The position numbers and the translations under genes are program-made. Source: Rhodoplanes sp. Z2-YC6860 (GTDB taxonomy: Bacteria; Pseudomonadota; Alphaproteobacteria; Rhizobiales; Xanthobacteraceae). Taken from it: DNA of 64,000 nt. Positions 9,111 through 17,841 of this stretch are shown in pieces. Location: positions 3,184,029 through 3,248,028 of the forward strand of contig NZ_CP007440.1 of the NCBI RefSeq assembly GCF_001579845.1, in the 5' to 3' direction. A model generated the notes under the pieces. The model ran no database searches and was not told where the DNA came from. It worked only from the letters and a program-made list of their open reading frames with translations. How positions within the stretch are numbered: position 1 is the stretch's first letter; every line of letters begins with the position of its first letter.

Positions 9111-9913
9111 GGATGCGCTTCCCGGTTCTCGATTTCGCTTTGCAATTGCTGTCGCTGCTGTTCGAGCTCCGCCTGATGGCGTTTGCTGAACTTGGTGCCA
9201 AGGTAAGCTTTGATGACGGCTGGATCGTTCAGCACATCGGCAGGCGGGCCGTCGCTGAGCATGGCGCCGTGATGCAGCACCACCAGCCGCTTCGCCAGCG
9301 ACAGCACGATGCGCAGCACGTGCTCGATGATGACGATGGTGACGCCTGTTGCAGAAATCTTTCGGATCAGATCCAGCGCGTCGTCGAGTTCGCTGGTGTT
9401 GAGACCCGCGTTGACCTCGTCGAGGAACAGGAGGCGCGGCTCCATGGCGAGGCTCTTGGCCAGTTCCAGGCGCTTGCGGTTCGCCAGCGACAGCTCGGAG
9501 GCCGAGTAGTCGGCGAACCGCTCCATGCCGACGAAGGCCAGCGTCTCACGCGCCTTGTCGGCGGCCTCGCGCATCGGCAAACGCCGGCCGGCGAACAATG
9601 CGCCGGCCATCACGTTCTCCAGCACGGTCATTTCCGAGAACGGCTGCACGATCTGGAACGTGCGGGCGACGCCGCTCCGGGCAATGCGGTGGGGCGGGAG
9701 GCTGCTGATGTCCTGATCCTCGAACACGACGCGGCCGGAGGTTTTCGGCAGGAAGCCGGTGACGAGGTTGACCAAGGTGGTCTTGCCGGCGCCGTTCGGC
9801 CCGACCAGCCCGACGATGTCGCCCTTGGGGATGCTGAGCGAAACATTGTCAACAGCGACTACGCCACCGAACCGGCGCGTCAGTCCTTCGAGTCGGAGCG
9901 CGGTGGCGGTCAT
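9107..9913 (-). CDS. livG: Branched-chain amino acid-type ABC ATPase LivG
   Basis: This is a 268-residue ATPase with Walker A GPNGAGKTT at residues 38-46, a signature reading LSLANRKR, and Walker B LLFLDEVNAG. The ATG at 9913 (protein beginning MTATALRLEG) is chosen because it overlaps the livM stop by 4 bases; the open frame further upstream is antisense-like filler. It powers uptake through LivHM. The signature Ser-Leu-Ala-Asn replaces the usual SGGQ-like sequence, which is common in LivG. Confidence 0.9.
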   Translation of the reverse strand: MTATALRLEGLTRRFGGVVAVDNVSLSIPKGDIVGLVGPNGAGKTTLVNLVTGFLPKTSGRVVFEDQDISSLPPHRIARSGVARTFQIVQPFSEMTVLENVMAGALFAGRRLPMREAADKARETLAFVGMERFADYSASELSLANRKRLELAKSLAMEPRLLFLDEVNAGLNTSELDDALDLIRKISATGVTIVIIEHVLRIVLSLAKRLVVLHHGAMLSDGPPADVLNDPAVIKAYLGTKFSKRHQAELEQQRQQLQSEIENREAHP

Positions 9914-10863
9914 TTCGCCCCGTCCGGCACGAGCCGGCGTCGGCGCGAGAAAATGCGCAGCACGCCGCGCGGAATGAAATAGATCACGGCGATGATGATG
10001 ATGCCGAGGATCGCAGAGTGGAAGTTGATGAAATTGACCCACACCAGTTCGCGCAGCATCACGTAGAGCGCCGAGCCTGCGAGAGGACCTGCGATGGTGC
10101 CGGCGCCGCCAAGCATGACCATCACAGGCACCTCGATCGAGAGCAGAACGTTGAAGACGTCCTTCGGCTCGATGAAGGCCACCATGGAGGCGTAGACCGC
10201 GCCCGTGGCGGACATCATGAGACCGGAAATGACGAAGGCTGCGACCTTGGTCGCGAACACATTGATGCCGACCATGCGCGCCGCGCTTTCGTTCTGCCGC
10301 ACACAGCGCAGGGCGAAGCCGAATTTCGAGCGGGCGATCAATGCGGTTATGGCGAAGGCGATGGCCACCATCGCCCACATCGCCAGATAGAAGAAGATGC
10401 CGACCTCGTTCGGCGTGCCCGGAAGGATGGGGATGTTGATGCCGACGGCGCCGCCGGTCACAGCCTCCCAGTTGTTGGCGATCTCACGCATCACCTCGAC
10501 GACGGCGATGGTACCGATCGCGAAGTAGTGGCCCCGCAGGCCGAGCAGCACGCTGCCCAGGAGCGCGGCGAACACCGCACCACCGAACGCGGCGGCGGCC
10601 CATGCCAGAAACACCGGTGCGCCGGCGTCCTGCGTGAGCCCGCCCACATAGGCGCCGAGCCCGAAGAAGGCCGCGGTGGCAAACGACGGATAGCCCATGA
10701 AGCCGCCGACCACGTTCCAGGCCAGGCAGAGGGCCGCTGACATCGCCAGCGTCGTGCCGGCCTGAAGGAGATAGTTGTTGGCAGAAAAGCCGAAGGCGAT
10801 GACCGCGCCGCACACGATCAGAACGGACACACCTCGCAGAAGGGTGGAAGAGGGGGCTGTCAT
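9910..10863 (-). CDS. livM: Branched-chain amino acid-type ABC permease LivM
   Basis: This is a 317-residue integral membrane subunit with about nine hydrophobic segments and the LivM signature region (RQNESAARMVGINVFATKVAAF, shortened here). It overlaps livH by 4 bases at its start and livG by 4 at its end. It forms the HAAT-family channel with LivH. Family members import amino acids, amides, urea or aromatic acids. The linked amidohydrolase argues for an amide or heterocycle. Confidence 0.9.
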   Translation of the reverse strand: MTAPSSTLLRGVSVLIVCGAVIAFGFSANNYLLQAGTTLAMSAALCLAWNVVGGFMGYPSFATAAFFGLGAYVGGLTQDAGAPVFLAWAAAAFGGAVFAALLGSVLLGLRGHYFAIGTIAVVEVMREIANNWEAVTGGAVGINIPILPGTPNEVGIFFYLAMWAMVAIAFAITALIARSKFGFALRCVRQNESAARMVGINVFATKVAAFVISGLMMSATGAVYASMVAFIEPKDVFNVLLSIEVPVMVMLGGAGTIAGPLAGSALYVMLRELVWVNFINFHSAILGIIIIAVIYFIPRGVLRIFSRRRRLVPDGAK

Positions 10864-11717
10864 TCAAAGCCCCTGCGTCCGACGAGGCCAGATGGCCTCA
10901 CCACCAGAACGATGATCATCAGAGCGAAGCCGACCGTGGTGCTCCATTGTGGGCCGAAGGCGATCGCCCCGAAGCTTTCCAGCAGACCGAGCGCCAGACC
11001 GCCGACGAGCGCTCCCGGCACGCTGCCGAGCCCACCGAGCACGCAGATGACGAAAGCCTTGCCCAGAAACACGCCCGACAGGAGCGGCGTGATGGGAAAC
11101 ACCACCGCCATGGCACCGCCCGCCGCGGCGGCCATCAGTGCTCCGATGCCGAAGGTGACGGCATAGACCCGCTCGACACGGATGCCGAGCAGTCGCGCCG
11201 CATGATGGTCCATCCGCACCGCTATGATGGCGCGGCCCATTTGCGAGTGACGCAGCAGCCAGTACAGCAGGCCCGTCAGCACGAGGGCCAGCACCATGGC
11301 CCCAAGCCGCGCCACGGAGAGCGTGACGCCGGCGACGACCACGCTGCCGTAGTCCAGGATGAGCGATCGCGGCGTCGCGGTGAACGCCTGGATCATGGCG
11401 TTGTTCAGCAGCAGATCGAGACCGAAAGTGAGCGTGAAGGAGATGAAAATAGGCGCAGTGACGACCTGGTTGATGAGCGTGCGCTGAACCAGATAGCCGA
11501 ACGCGAACATGACGGCGCATCCGATCAACGCCGAAATGATCGGCGAAAGGCCGAGCATCTGGGTGCAGTAGATCGTCACGTAGGCGCCGAGGACGACGAA
11601 CGAGCCATGCATCACGTTGATGATGTTGAGCACGCCGTAGATCAGCGAGAATCCGACTGCGAGGCAGGCGTATAGCGAGCCGATCAGCAGTCCGTTCGCG
11701 ATATATTGCGCAATCAT
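10860..11717 (-). CDS. livH: Branched-chain amino acid-type ABC permease LivH
   Basis: This is a 285-residue inner-membrane permease, hydrophobic throughout, with the LivH landmarks YGVLNIINVMHG near residue 28 and the conserved GLGSVPGAL stretch near residue 230. It pairs with LivM. It is separated from the upstream receptor gene by 76 bases that hold a strong hairpin (11736-11764), a usual way to make more receptor than permease. Confidence 0.9.
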   Translation of the reverse strand: MIAQYIANGLLIGSLYACLAVGFSLIYGVLNIINVMHGSFVVLGAYVTIYCTQMLGLSPIISALIGCAVMFAFGYLVQRTLINQVVTAPIFISFTLTFGLDLLLNNAMIQAFTATPRSLILDYGSVVVAGVTLSVARLGAMVLALVLTGLLYWLLRHSQMGRAIIAVRMDHHAARLLGIRVERVYAVTFGIGALMAAAAGGAMAVVFPITPLLSGVFLGKAFVICVLGGLGSVPGALVGGLALGLLESFGAIAFGPQWSTTVGFALMIIVLVVRPSGLVGRRGFE

Positions 11718-11735
11718 CGTGAGCCTTGAACGTCG

Positions 11736-11764
11736 AAGGCGGCGACAAAGGGCATCGCCGCCTT
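11736..11764 (-). terminator. Intercistronic hairpin between livJ-type gene and livH
   Basis: A perfect 10-bp stem (aaggcggcga / tcgccgcctt) with a 9-base loop lies between the receptor stop and the LivH start. No U-run follows, so partial termination or 3' protection of the receptor message is more likely than full termination. Confidence 0.6.
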
Positions 11765-11793
11765 CCGGTGTATCCGACGAACGCCGGCGGCGG

Positions 11794-13008
11794 TCAGCCG
11801 CCGACGCCGACCTTGAGTTCGCCGGTCTTCACGGCCTGCGGATCGAGAACAATATACTTGGTGTTCTGAATCTGCAGGATCATCGGGCTGTTGATGGCGT
11901 TCTGGCCGGAGGGGCCGAACTTGATCGGGCCATAGAAGGTGTCGAACTGCAGCGTGGAGAGTTCCTTGCGCACGTCGTCCGCCTTCGTCGAGCCGGCCTT
12001 CTCAACCGATTGCGCCAGCACCTCGCATCCCGCGGTGGCGGCCGCTTCGAGGTAGGTCGGCTCCTTCTTGTACTTCTCCTTGAACGCCTTGGTGTAGTTC
12101 TCCGCACCACCATAGATGTACGCATCTTTGTACGTCGCGCTGGGGTGCCACCAGGCGTTGGTCGAGACGTTGTTCGACAGGGGCCCGAGGTTCTGCGCGA
12201 ACTCCGGATAGGCGGCGCCCGCCGTCATCGTCACGATCGGAATCTTCATGCCGAGGTTCTCCATCTGACGACGGATGACGATCAGCTCCTGGATATAGCC
12301 GGTGGCGTAGAGCCAATCCGGGTTGCCGGCCTTGATCTGCGTGAGCACGTTGGCGAAATCGAGCGTGCCCTGGGAGTAGAGTCCGTCGTAGACGACCTCG
12401 AAGCCGCCTTCCTTGACCGCAGTGTCGCGCAACGCGGCGGCGATGGCCTTCGGGAATAGAGAGTTCAGGGCAAGGACGGCGAGCTTCTTCGCCGTCGGGA
12501 CCCGCTCCTTGTAATATTTGACCTCGGTTTGGACCATCGCGTTGTTTGGGAAGAGGATGCCGAACAGGTTCTTGCCCTTCTGGTCGAACACCGACTCGGA
12601 GGCTGCCGAGGTCGCGATCATCGGCACGCCGTAGCGCTCGGCGAGAACCGCGGTGGCTTTGGTGTCGCCCGAGCCGTAGGGCGCGAACAGGAAGTCGACC
12701 TTGTCCACCGTCAGGAGGCGTTGCACCAGCTGCACGGCCTTGCCGGTCTCCGACTGGTAGTCGTATTTCACGGCTTCGAGCTTTCGCATCTCGCTGCCGA
12801 CCTTGACGCCACCTTTCGCGTTGACGGCGTCGATGCACATGTCGAGGCCCTGCTGCTCCTTGCCGCCTTCGTCGGCAAGCGCACCGGTCAACGACAGCGG
12901 TGCGCCGATGCGGATCGGATCGGCGGCATGCGCCAGACCTGCAGCACCGAGCACGAGCAGTCCGCTGGCCAGCGCCCGGCCTGTGTGCTTCAGAAAGGAA
13001 TGGGTCAT
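11794..13008 (-). CDS. ABC substrate-binding protein, LivJ/amide-type
   Basis: This is a 404-residue periplasmic receptor of the Leu/Ile/Val-type family. The ATG at 13008 is preferred over one 54 bases upstream: it follows ggggagg and begins a normal signal peptide (MTHSFLKHTGRALASG, cleavage after AHA near residue 30). The mature start DPIRIGAPLSLTG is the family hallmark. It feeds LivHM. It is divergent from livF, and the shared intergenic region has two palindromes (13056-13067, 13107-13118). Confidence 0.9.
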   Translation of the reverse strand: MTHSFLKHTGRALASGLLVLGAAGLAHAADPIRIGAPLSLTGALADEGGKEQQGLDMCIDAVNAKGGVKVGSEMRKLEAVKYDYQSETGKAVQLVQRLLTVDKVDFLFAPYGSGDTKATAVLAERYGVPMIATSAASESVFDQKGKNLFGILFPNNAMVQTEVKYYKERVPTAKKLAVLALNSLFPKAIAAALRDTAVKEGGFEVVYDGLYSQGTLDFANVLTQIKAGNPDWLYATGYIQELIVIRRQMENLGMKIPIVTMTAGAAYPEFAQNLGPLSNNVSTNAWWHPSATYKDAYIYGGAENYTKAFKEKYKKEPTYLEAAATAGCEVLAQSVEKAGSTKADDVRKELSTLQFDTFYGPIKFGPSGQNAINSPMILQIQNTKYIVLDPQAVKTGELKVGVGG

Positions 13009-13055
13009 ACGCGCCTCCCCGCGGTTTGACAGCGATGGTTGGATCGAATGGAATG

Positions 13056-13067
13056 TCATCATGATGA
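13056..13067. promoter_or_regulatory. 12-bp palindrome in the livJ/livF divergent region
   Basis: tcatcatgatga is a perfect palindrome 48 bases upstream of the LivJ-type start. It may be a regulator site, but it is unique in the window as far as seen and could be chance. Confidence 0.3.
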
Positions 13068-13106
13068 ATGATGCGAGTCAAACAATTCGGCATCAAAATG
13101 CCCGAA

Positions 13107-13118
13107 TGAAACGTTTCC
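13107..13118. promoter_or_regulatory. LacI-type operator candidate (site 1)
   Basis: tgaaacgtttcc contains the 10-bp palindrome gaaacgtttc, with the central CG typical of LacI/GalR-family operators. It lies in the divergent region between the LivJ-type receptor and livF. The identical 12-mer occurs at 17791-17802. No LacI-family gene is in the window. Confidence 0.55.
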
Positions 13119-13184
13119 CGAGCATTGCCGCATTTGCATGGCACGCCGTCTCTCATGCGAAGCAACGTCCGGCTGGGTGAAGCG

Positions 13185-13913
13185 ATGGAAGTGTCATCGG
13201 AGCCATTGCTGAACGTTCGCGGTCTTGCGGCCGGATACGGGGACATCCAGGTTCTCTGGGGCGTCGACCTGGACGTGCCCCGCAATTCCATCGTGTCCAT
13301 CGTCGGCCCGAACGGCGCCGGCAAGACAACCTTGCTGCTGACTTTGTCCGGAATGGTGCGCGTCCGCGCCGGTTCTTGGCATTTTGCCGGGAAGGATCTG
13401 ACCGGCTCATCACCCCACGTGATCGTCGATCAGGGCATCGCGCATGTGCCCGAAGGCAGGCGTCTGTTCCGGACGCTGAGCGTCCGCGACAATCTGCTGC
13501 TGGGTTCTTTCCATCGGACCGATCGGGCCGAAGTCCAGCGCGACCTCGAGTTCGTGTTCGAGACCTTTCCGGTCCTGCGCGAGCGCGCGTCACAGGACGC
13601 CAGCACCCTGTCGGGTGGCGAACAGCAGATGTGCGCCATTGGCCGCGGCATCATGGCGCGGCCGAAGCTCCTGATCATCGACGAGCTTTCGCTCGGCCTT
13701 GCGCCGGCCGTGGTCGAAATGCTGGCCGAGAGTCTGCCCAAGGTCCGTGACCAGAACATTGCGATCCTGCTGGTGGAGCAGGACGTCGCGACGGCCTTCG
13801 AGATTTCGGACTACGGCTATGTGCTGGAATCCGGCAAGGTGAAGATGTCCGGCCGTTCGAGCGAACTCCTGGCCAGGCCTGACGTGCGCGACGTCTACCT
13901 CGGCATGGCCTGA
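13185..13913 (+). CDS. livF: Branched-chain amino acid-type ABC ATPase LivF
   Basis: This is a 242-residue ATPase with Walker A GPNGAGKTT near residue 41, signature LSGGEQQ and Walker B LLIIDELSLG. The start at 13185 (MEVSSEPLL) fits the family length; two in-frame ATGs upstream at 13125 and 13155 are possible. It completes the LivJHMGF system although it is transcribed away from the other four genes. It converges on the hydroxylase operon with an 18-base gap. Confidence 0.9.
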   Translation: MEVSSEPLLNVRGLAAGYGDIQVLWGVDLDVPRNSIVSIVGPNGAGKTTLLLTLSGMVRVRAGSWHFAGKDLTGSSPHVIVDQGIAHVPEGRRLFRTLSVRDNLLLGSFHRTDRAEVQRDLEFVFETFPVLRERASQDASTLSGGEQQMCAIGRGIMARPKLLIIDELSLGLAPAVVEMLAESLPKVRDQNIAILLVEQDVATAFEISDYGYVLESGKVKMSGRSSELLARPDVRDVYLGMA

Positions 13914-13931
13914 GGTCGAACGTTCGGAAAG

Positions 13932-16301
13932 CTACCGCTTGGCTTGAGCCAGCGCGTCGAGGATGCGCTGGGGCGTGAACGGCTGATGCGTCACCCGCGC
14001 GCCGAGCGGCTTCAACGCATCGTTGACCGCGACCCAGACGGCGCCCATGGCGCCGATCAGGCCGGCCTCGCCGATGCCCTTGGCGCCGAGCTTCGTGGAG
14101 GCTTCCGGCGTCTCGACGTGGGCAACCGCGATATCGGGCATTTCCGAAGCCATCGGTACGAGATAGTCGGCCATGGTGCCGTTCTGGAGATTGCCGTCGT
14201 CGCTGTAGATGCATTCTTCGAACAGGGTGGCGCCGATGCCCTGGACGATTCCGCCGCGCACCTGTTCGTCGACCAGCAACGGATTGATCACCCGACCGCA
14301 GTCGTCGACCGCCCACTGGCGCAGCACCTTGATGAAGCCGGTGGCGCAGTCGACCTCGAGGTAGCTCGCCTGGACGCCGTTCGCCATGTAGTAGAGCTTG
14401 TCGTTTCCGGCGAAGCTCGCCGTGACCGACAGCTGCACGTCGAAGTCGGCCGGCAGGGTGTCCTGACGGAAGTATCCGATCCGGCCGATGTCCGCGAGCG
14501 AGAGCACGGCATCGCCGGTCTTGGCGTTCACGACATGACCGCCGACCACATCAAGTTGATCGGGCGATGTCTGGCTGATGGTGGCTGCGAGCGAAAGGAT
14601 GTTGCGCTTGAGCATGAGGCCGGCGCGCAATGCAGCTTCGCCGCCGATCGCGGTGCCCCGCGATGCCCACGCACCGCCACCGTAGGTCGACAGCGAACTG
14701 TCGCCACCGGCGACGGCCACTTGATCGACCGCGACGCCGACGGAATCGGCCACGATCTGTGCGATCGCCGTCAGCGTGCCTTGGCCTTGATCGGTGAGGC
14801 TGGTGAGGCAGCGCAACGAGCCTGTCGGCTCGAGCCGCAACGTGCAGCCGTCCTGGGTGGAGATCGATGCGCCCGAGGGTCCGTAGTAGGGGGCGCCATA
14901 CGCGGTTTGCTCGCAGAAGGTCGAGATGCCGAGACCGCGGTAGATTCCTTTTTCGCGAAGTTCGCGCTGCTCGCGCCGGAGCCCGTCGTAGTCGATCAGC
15001 TTCACCAGGGCTTCCAGGCATTCGTGGAACGAGACAGTTTCCAGCCGCTGTCCGCCCGGGGTCACGCAGGGAAGTTCGGACTTGGCGCGGTAGTTGCGCC
15101 GCTTGAACTCCACCGTGTCCATACCGAGCCGGTCGGCGGCCCAGTCGGTCAGCAGTTCGGCGGTGATGCAGGCGAAGGGCATGCCGACGCCGCGATACAT
15201 GCCAACCAGGTTCTTGTTGACGTAGACGCTGCGTGTCCGCCCCCGGTAATTCTCGAATCGGTAGGGGGCGCCGGCGACCGTGATCGCCATCATGCCTTCG
15301 GCCACGTTGAAGCGGAACGGCATGCCGTAGGCGCCAACCGCGCCCAGATCGTCGAGCTCCATCGCGGTGATCTCGCCCGACTTCTTCACCGCGATGCTGC
15401 ATCGGATGACGTGATCGCGGGCATGGGCGTCCGAGACGAACGACTCGAGCCGGTCGACACAGAACTTGACCGGCCGGCCGAGCAGCATGCTTGCGACGAC
15501 AGTGGCGATCTCGTCGGTGTAGATGTTCAGCTTCATGCCGAACGCGCCGCCAATGTCGGGCGACGTCACCTGCACCTTGTGCTCGGGAATACCGAGATGC
15601 TTGCTGTAGACATGCTGCATCTGGAACGGCGACTGGTGCGCATGAATGACTCGAAGCGAGTTCTCGCTCGGGTCGAAATCCGCGATCAGGCCGCGCGTTT
15701 CCAGCGTCATGGCCATCTGGCGCTCGAACCGCAGCGTCTCCTCGATGACGATATCGGCCTCGGCGTAGGCCTTGTCCGGTTCGCCCTTCGACAGCGAAAA
15801 ATCGAAGGCGAGATTATTGCCGAGCTCGGGATGGACCACCGCCGCGTCGGCTTCGATCGCGTGCAAGTGCTCGGCAACGGCGGGCAGGGGATACCACTCG
15901 ATCGAGACGAGCTCGGCGGCATCCTCCGCCTGTGCGCGCGTCGCCGCGATCACCACCGCGACCGGCTGGCCCTGCCAAACCGCGCGCTCGTCGGCGAGCA
16001 GATGCTGGGGCGCCGAGCGATGTCCCGGCCGGTGCAGCGCGACGCCCATGAACGGTTCGCAACGCGGATTGATGTCGCGGGCGGTGTACACGGCCTCGAC
16101 GCCCGGCGCAGCCATGGCTTGCGCGGTGTCGATTGCGGTGATCCTGGCGTGCGGGTGGGGGCTGCGCACGAAGCAGGCGTGCAGCATACGCGTCAGCTTG
16201 ATGTCGTCGATGTAACGGCCGCGGCCGCTGAGCAGGCGCTGCAGCTCCTGCCGCGGAAGGCGAGCGCCGATCGGGCGATGCGAGTTGTGTTCGCTAGCCA
16301 T
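13932..16301 (-). CDS. Molybdenum hydroxylase large subunit (xanthine dehydrogenase/CoxL family)
   Basis: This is the 789-residue molybdopterin-cytosine-dinucleotide subunit. It has the N-terminal xanthine dehydrogenase a/b hammerhead (GRGRYIDDI, FVRSPHPHARI near residues 27-55), the YRGVGMP loop near residue 370 and the catalytic Glu in KGIGEAG near residue 740. The loop is YRGVG rather than the Cys-bearing AYRCSFR of true CO dehydrogenase, so it should hydroxylate an organic substrate such as an N-heterocycle or aldehyde. It overlaps the iron-sulfur subunit gene by 8 bases. Substrate is unknown. Confidence 0.88.
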   Translation of the reverse strand: MASEHNSHRPIGARLPRQELQRLLSGRGRYIDDIKLTRMLHACFVRSPHPHARITAIDTAQAMAAPGVEAVYTARDINPRCEPFMGVALHRPGHRSAPQHLLADERAVWQGQPVAVVIAATRAQAEDAAELVSIEWYPLPAVAEHLHAIEADAAVVHPELGNNLAFDFSLSKGEPDKAYAEADIVIEETLRFERQMAMTLETRGLIADFDPSENSLRVIHAHQSPFQMQHVYSKHLGIPEHKVQVTSPDIGGAFGMKLNIYTDEIATVVASMLLGRPVKFCVDRLESFVSDAHARDHVIRCSIAVKKSGEITAMELDDLGAVGAYGMPFRFNVAEGMMAITVAGAPYRFENYRGRTRSVYVNKNLVGMYRGVGMPFACITAELLTDWAADRLGMDTVEFKRRNYRAKSELPCVTPGGQRLETVSFHECLEALVKLIDYDGLRREQRELREKGIYRGLGISTFCEQTAYGAPYYGPSGASISTQDGCTLRLEPTGSLRCLTSLTDQGQGTLTAIAQIVADSVGVAVDQVAVAGGDSSLSTYGGGAWASRGTAIGGEAALRAGLMLKRNILSLAATISQTSPDQLDVVGGHVVNAKTGDAVLSLADIGRIGYFRQDTLPADFDVQLSVTASFAGNDKLYYMANGVQASYLEVDCATGFIKVLRQWAVDDCGRVINPLLVDEQVRGGIVQGIGATLFEECIYSDDGNLQNGTMADYLVPMASEMPDIAVAHVETPEASTKLGAKGIGEAGLIGAMGAVWVAVNDALKPLGARVTHQPFTPQRILDALAQAKR

Positions 16302-16797
16302 TGGTCTGGCCTTGCCGCCGCTTCAGCACGGCTTCGATTGCATCGACGATGGCGTGATAGCCGGTACACCGGCACATGTTGCCGGAGATGAACTCGCGGA
16401 TCTCATCCCGTGAGAGATGGCCGCCCTGCTGCGTTAGCTCGTAGGACGTGAGCAGCATGCCCGATGAACAGAACCCGCACTGCGCGGCGTTGCGCGCGAT
16501 GAATTCCTGCTGCAATTCCGCAAGGGCGCCGCTGGTGGACATTCCTTCGATCGTGTCGACCCTGCGGCCAGAGGCCTGCACCGCCAGCGTCAGGCAACCA
16601 CGGGCCGTGGCGCCGTCGATCAGCACGGTGCAAGCGCCGCAGACGCCGTGCTCGCAGCCCAGATGAGTGCCCGTCAATTCCAGCTCCTGGCGCAGGAAAT
16701 CCGCAAGGTGCTGCCGCACCTGCACCTGCCGGCGCAGCGGCTTGCCATTGAGAATGAAATCGATCTCGACAGTCTCGTCGCCAATGGGAGCGTTCAT
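16294..16797 (-). CDS. Molybdenum hydroxylase [2Fe-2S] subunit (CoxS-like)
   Basis: This is a 167-residue protein with a plant-type ferredoxin domain (Cys48, Cys53, Cys56, Cys68) and an all-helical second domain (Cys107, Cys110, Cys142, Cys144; CGFC and CRCTGY). It carries electrons from the molybdenum site to FAD. Length and all eight cysteines are normal. It starts inside the stop of the FAD subunit gene (4-base overlap) and overlaps the large subunit start by 8 bases, so the complex is made stoichiometrically. Confidence 0.92.
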   Translation of the reverse strand: MNAPIGDETVEIDFILNGKPLRRQVQVRQHLADFLRQELELTGTHLGCEHGVCGACTVLIDGATARGCLTLAVQASGRRVDTIEGMSTSGALAELQQEFIARNAAQCGFCSSGMLLTSYELTQQGGHLSRDEIREFISGNMCRCTGYHAIVDAIEAVLKRRQGQTNG

Positions 16798-17660
16798 GCT
16801 GCGACCTCACTGGCGATCTCGCCCATCGCGCGGCGCGTCAGCACTTCGGCGAGATGTCTGACCGTGTCGCTGCGCAGCCCGGGGCTTTCCTGGGCGACGA
16901 CATCGTCCTGGATTGCGTTGTGCAGTGCTGAAAAGTCGCCGATGGGAGCCGTTAGACCCGTCAGTGCAGCCGAAGTCAGACGCGCCAGCTTGGCATGCTC
17001 GACGGCGCCGAAATACACGACCCTGGCATTGGCGATTTTGGGGCCGTCCATCGCGATGCGCGCCGCGATCCCGATCATCGCGAAGTCGCCATGCCGGCGC
17101 GCGAGTTCGAGGAAGAGGCATTTTGTATCGGCAGAAACTTTGGGAAATTTCACCGCGACGATCAGTTCGCCCGGCCGCAGGTCGGTCTCGAACAGGCCTT
17201 TGAAGAACTGCTCGGCTTTGACCTCGCGCTCTCCCGTCACGCTGGCCAGCACCAGCGCGGCGTCCAGCGCGATCGCGCAAGCCGGAAGCTCGGCCGAGGG
17301 GTCGGAATAGGCGAGACTGCCGCCGATCGTGCCGCGATTGCGGATGGCGGCGTGCGCGATGTGCGGCGCAGCTTTCGTCAGCAGCGGCAGATGCTTCTGG
17401 ATCAGCGGGCAGCGCAGCAGCTCGGCGTGCCGGGTCGCGGCTCCGATGCGGATGCTGTCGGCTTGTTCGGTGCGGCCGGACAGCTCGGTGAGGCCGCTGA
17501 TGTCGACCAGAAGCGACGGCGCGGACAGCCGCAGATTGAGCCCGGCCAGAAGGCTCTGGCCGCCGGCGAGCGGAACGGCATCCGCACCCGCATCGTGAAG
17601 AATCTGCAGCGCATTCTTCAGAGTGCTCGGCTTAACGTAACGGAAGCCTCGTGCCTTCAT
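16794..17660 (-). CDS. Molybdenum hydroxylase FAD subunit (CoxM-like)
   Basis: This is a 288-residue FAD-binding subunit. The two flavin motifs are visible: AGGQSLLAG near residue 37 and NRGTIGGSLAYSDPSAELP near residue 115. The C-terminal CO-dehydrogenase flavoprotein domain follows. It is the first gene of the leftward hydroxylase operon and is divergent from the Bug receptor at 17842, with a shared operator candidate between them. Confidence 0.9.
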   Translation of the reverse strand: MKARGFRYVKPSTLKNALQILHDAGADAVPLAGGQSLLAGLNLRLSAPSLLVDISGLTELSGRTEQADSIRIGAATRHAELLRCPLIQKHLPLLTKAAPHIAHAAIRNRGTIGGSLAYSDPSAELPACAIALDAALVLASVTGEREVKAEQFFKGLFETDLRPGELIVAVKFPKVSADTKCLFLELARRHGDFAMIGIAARIAMDGPKIANARVVYFGAVEHAKLARLTSAALTGLTAPIGDFSALHNAIQDDVVAQESPGLRSDTVRHLAEVLTRRAMGEIASEVAA

Positions 17661-17782
17661 GCCGCGCCCGGATGTTCGAACGGTATCGTGACCCGCTCTT
17701 GTCGTATTTCGGATCGACCCGCGAGGTCAATGCGACGTTCCGGCAGCTGAAACTCATGAGCTGCCGTTGGGACTGCCATTCA

Positions 17783-17810
17783 TTGACAAGTGAAACGTTT
17801 CCAATAAGCT
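17783..17810 (+). promoter_or_regulatory. Sigma-70-type promoter for the 17842 receptor gene
   Basis: A perfect -35 ttgaca (17783-17788) is followed after 16 bases by taagct (17805-17810) as a weak -10. The gaaacgtttc palindrome lies in the spacer, which would let a repressor block RNA polymerase. Confidence 0.45.
17791..17802. promoter_or_regulatory. LacI-type operator candidate (site 2)
   Basis: tgaaacgtttcc is identical to 13107-13118 and falls between the -35 and -10 of the promoter above, in the divergent region of the hydroxylase operon and the Bug receptor. The repeated 12-mer in two regulatory gaps is the evidence for a shared regulator. Confidence 0.6.
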
Positions 17811-17841
17811 CATTCGGATCAATTTGAACGAGGGCGGCTGC

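Noticed and set aside
9914-10378. N-terminal extension of LivG
   Set aside because: The extension is antisense-like Arg/His-rich sequence inside livM; the real ATG overlaps the livM stop by 4 bases.
13944-16391. 815-codon plus-strand frame opposite the molybdenum hydroxylase
   Set aside because: It mirrors the hydroxylase large subunit and contains no recognisable domain.
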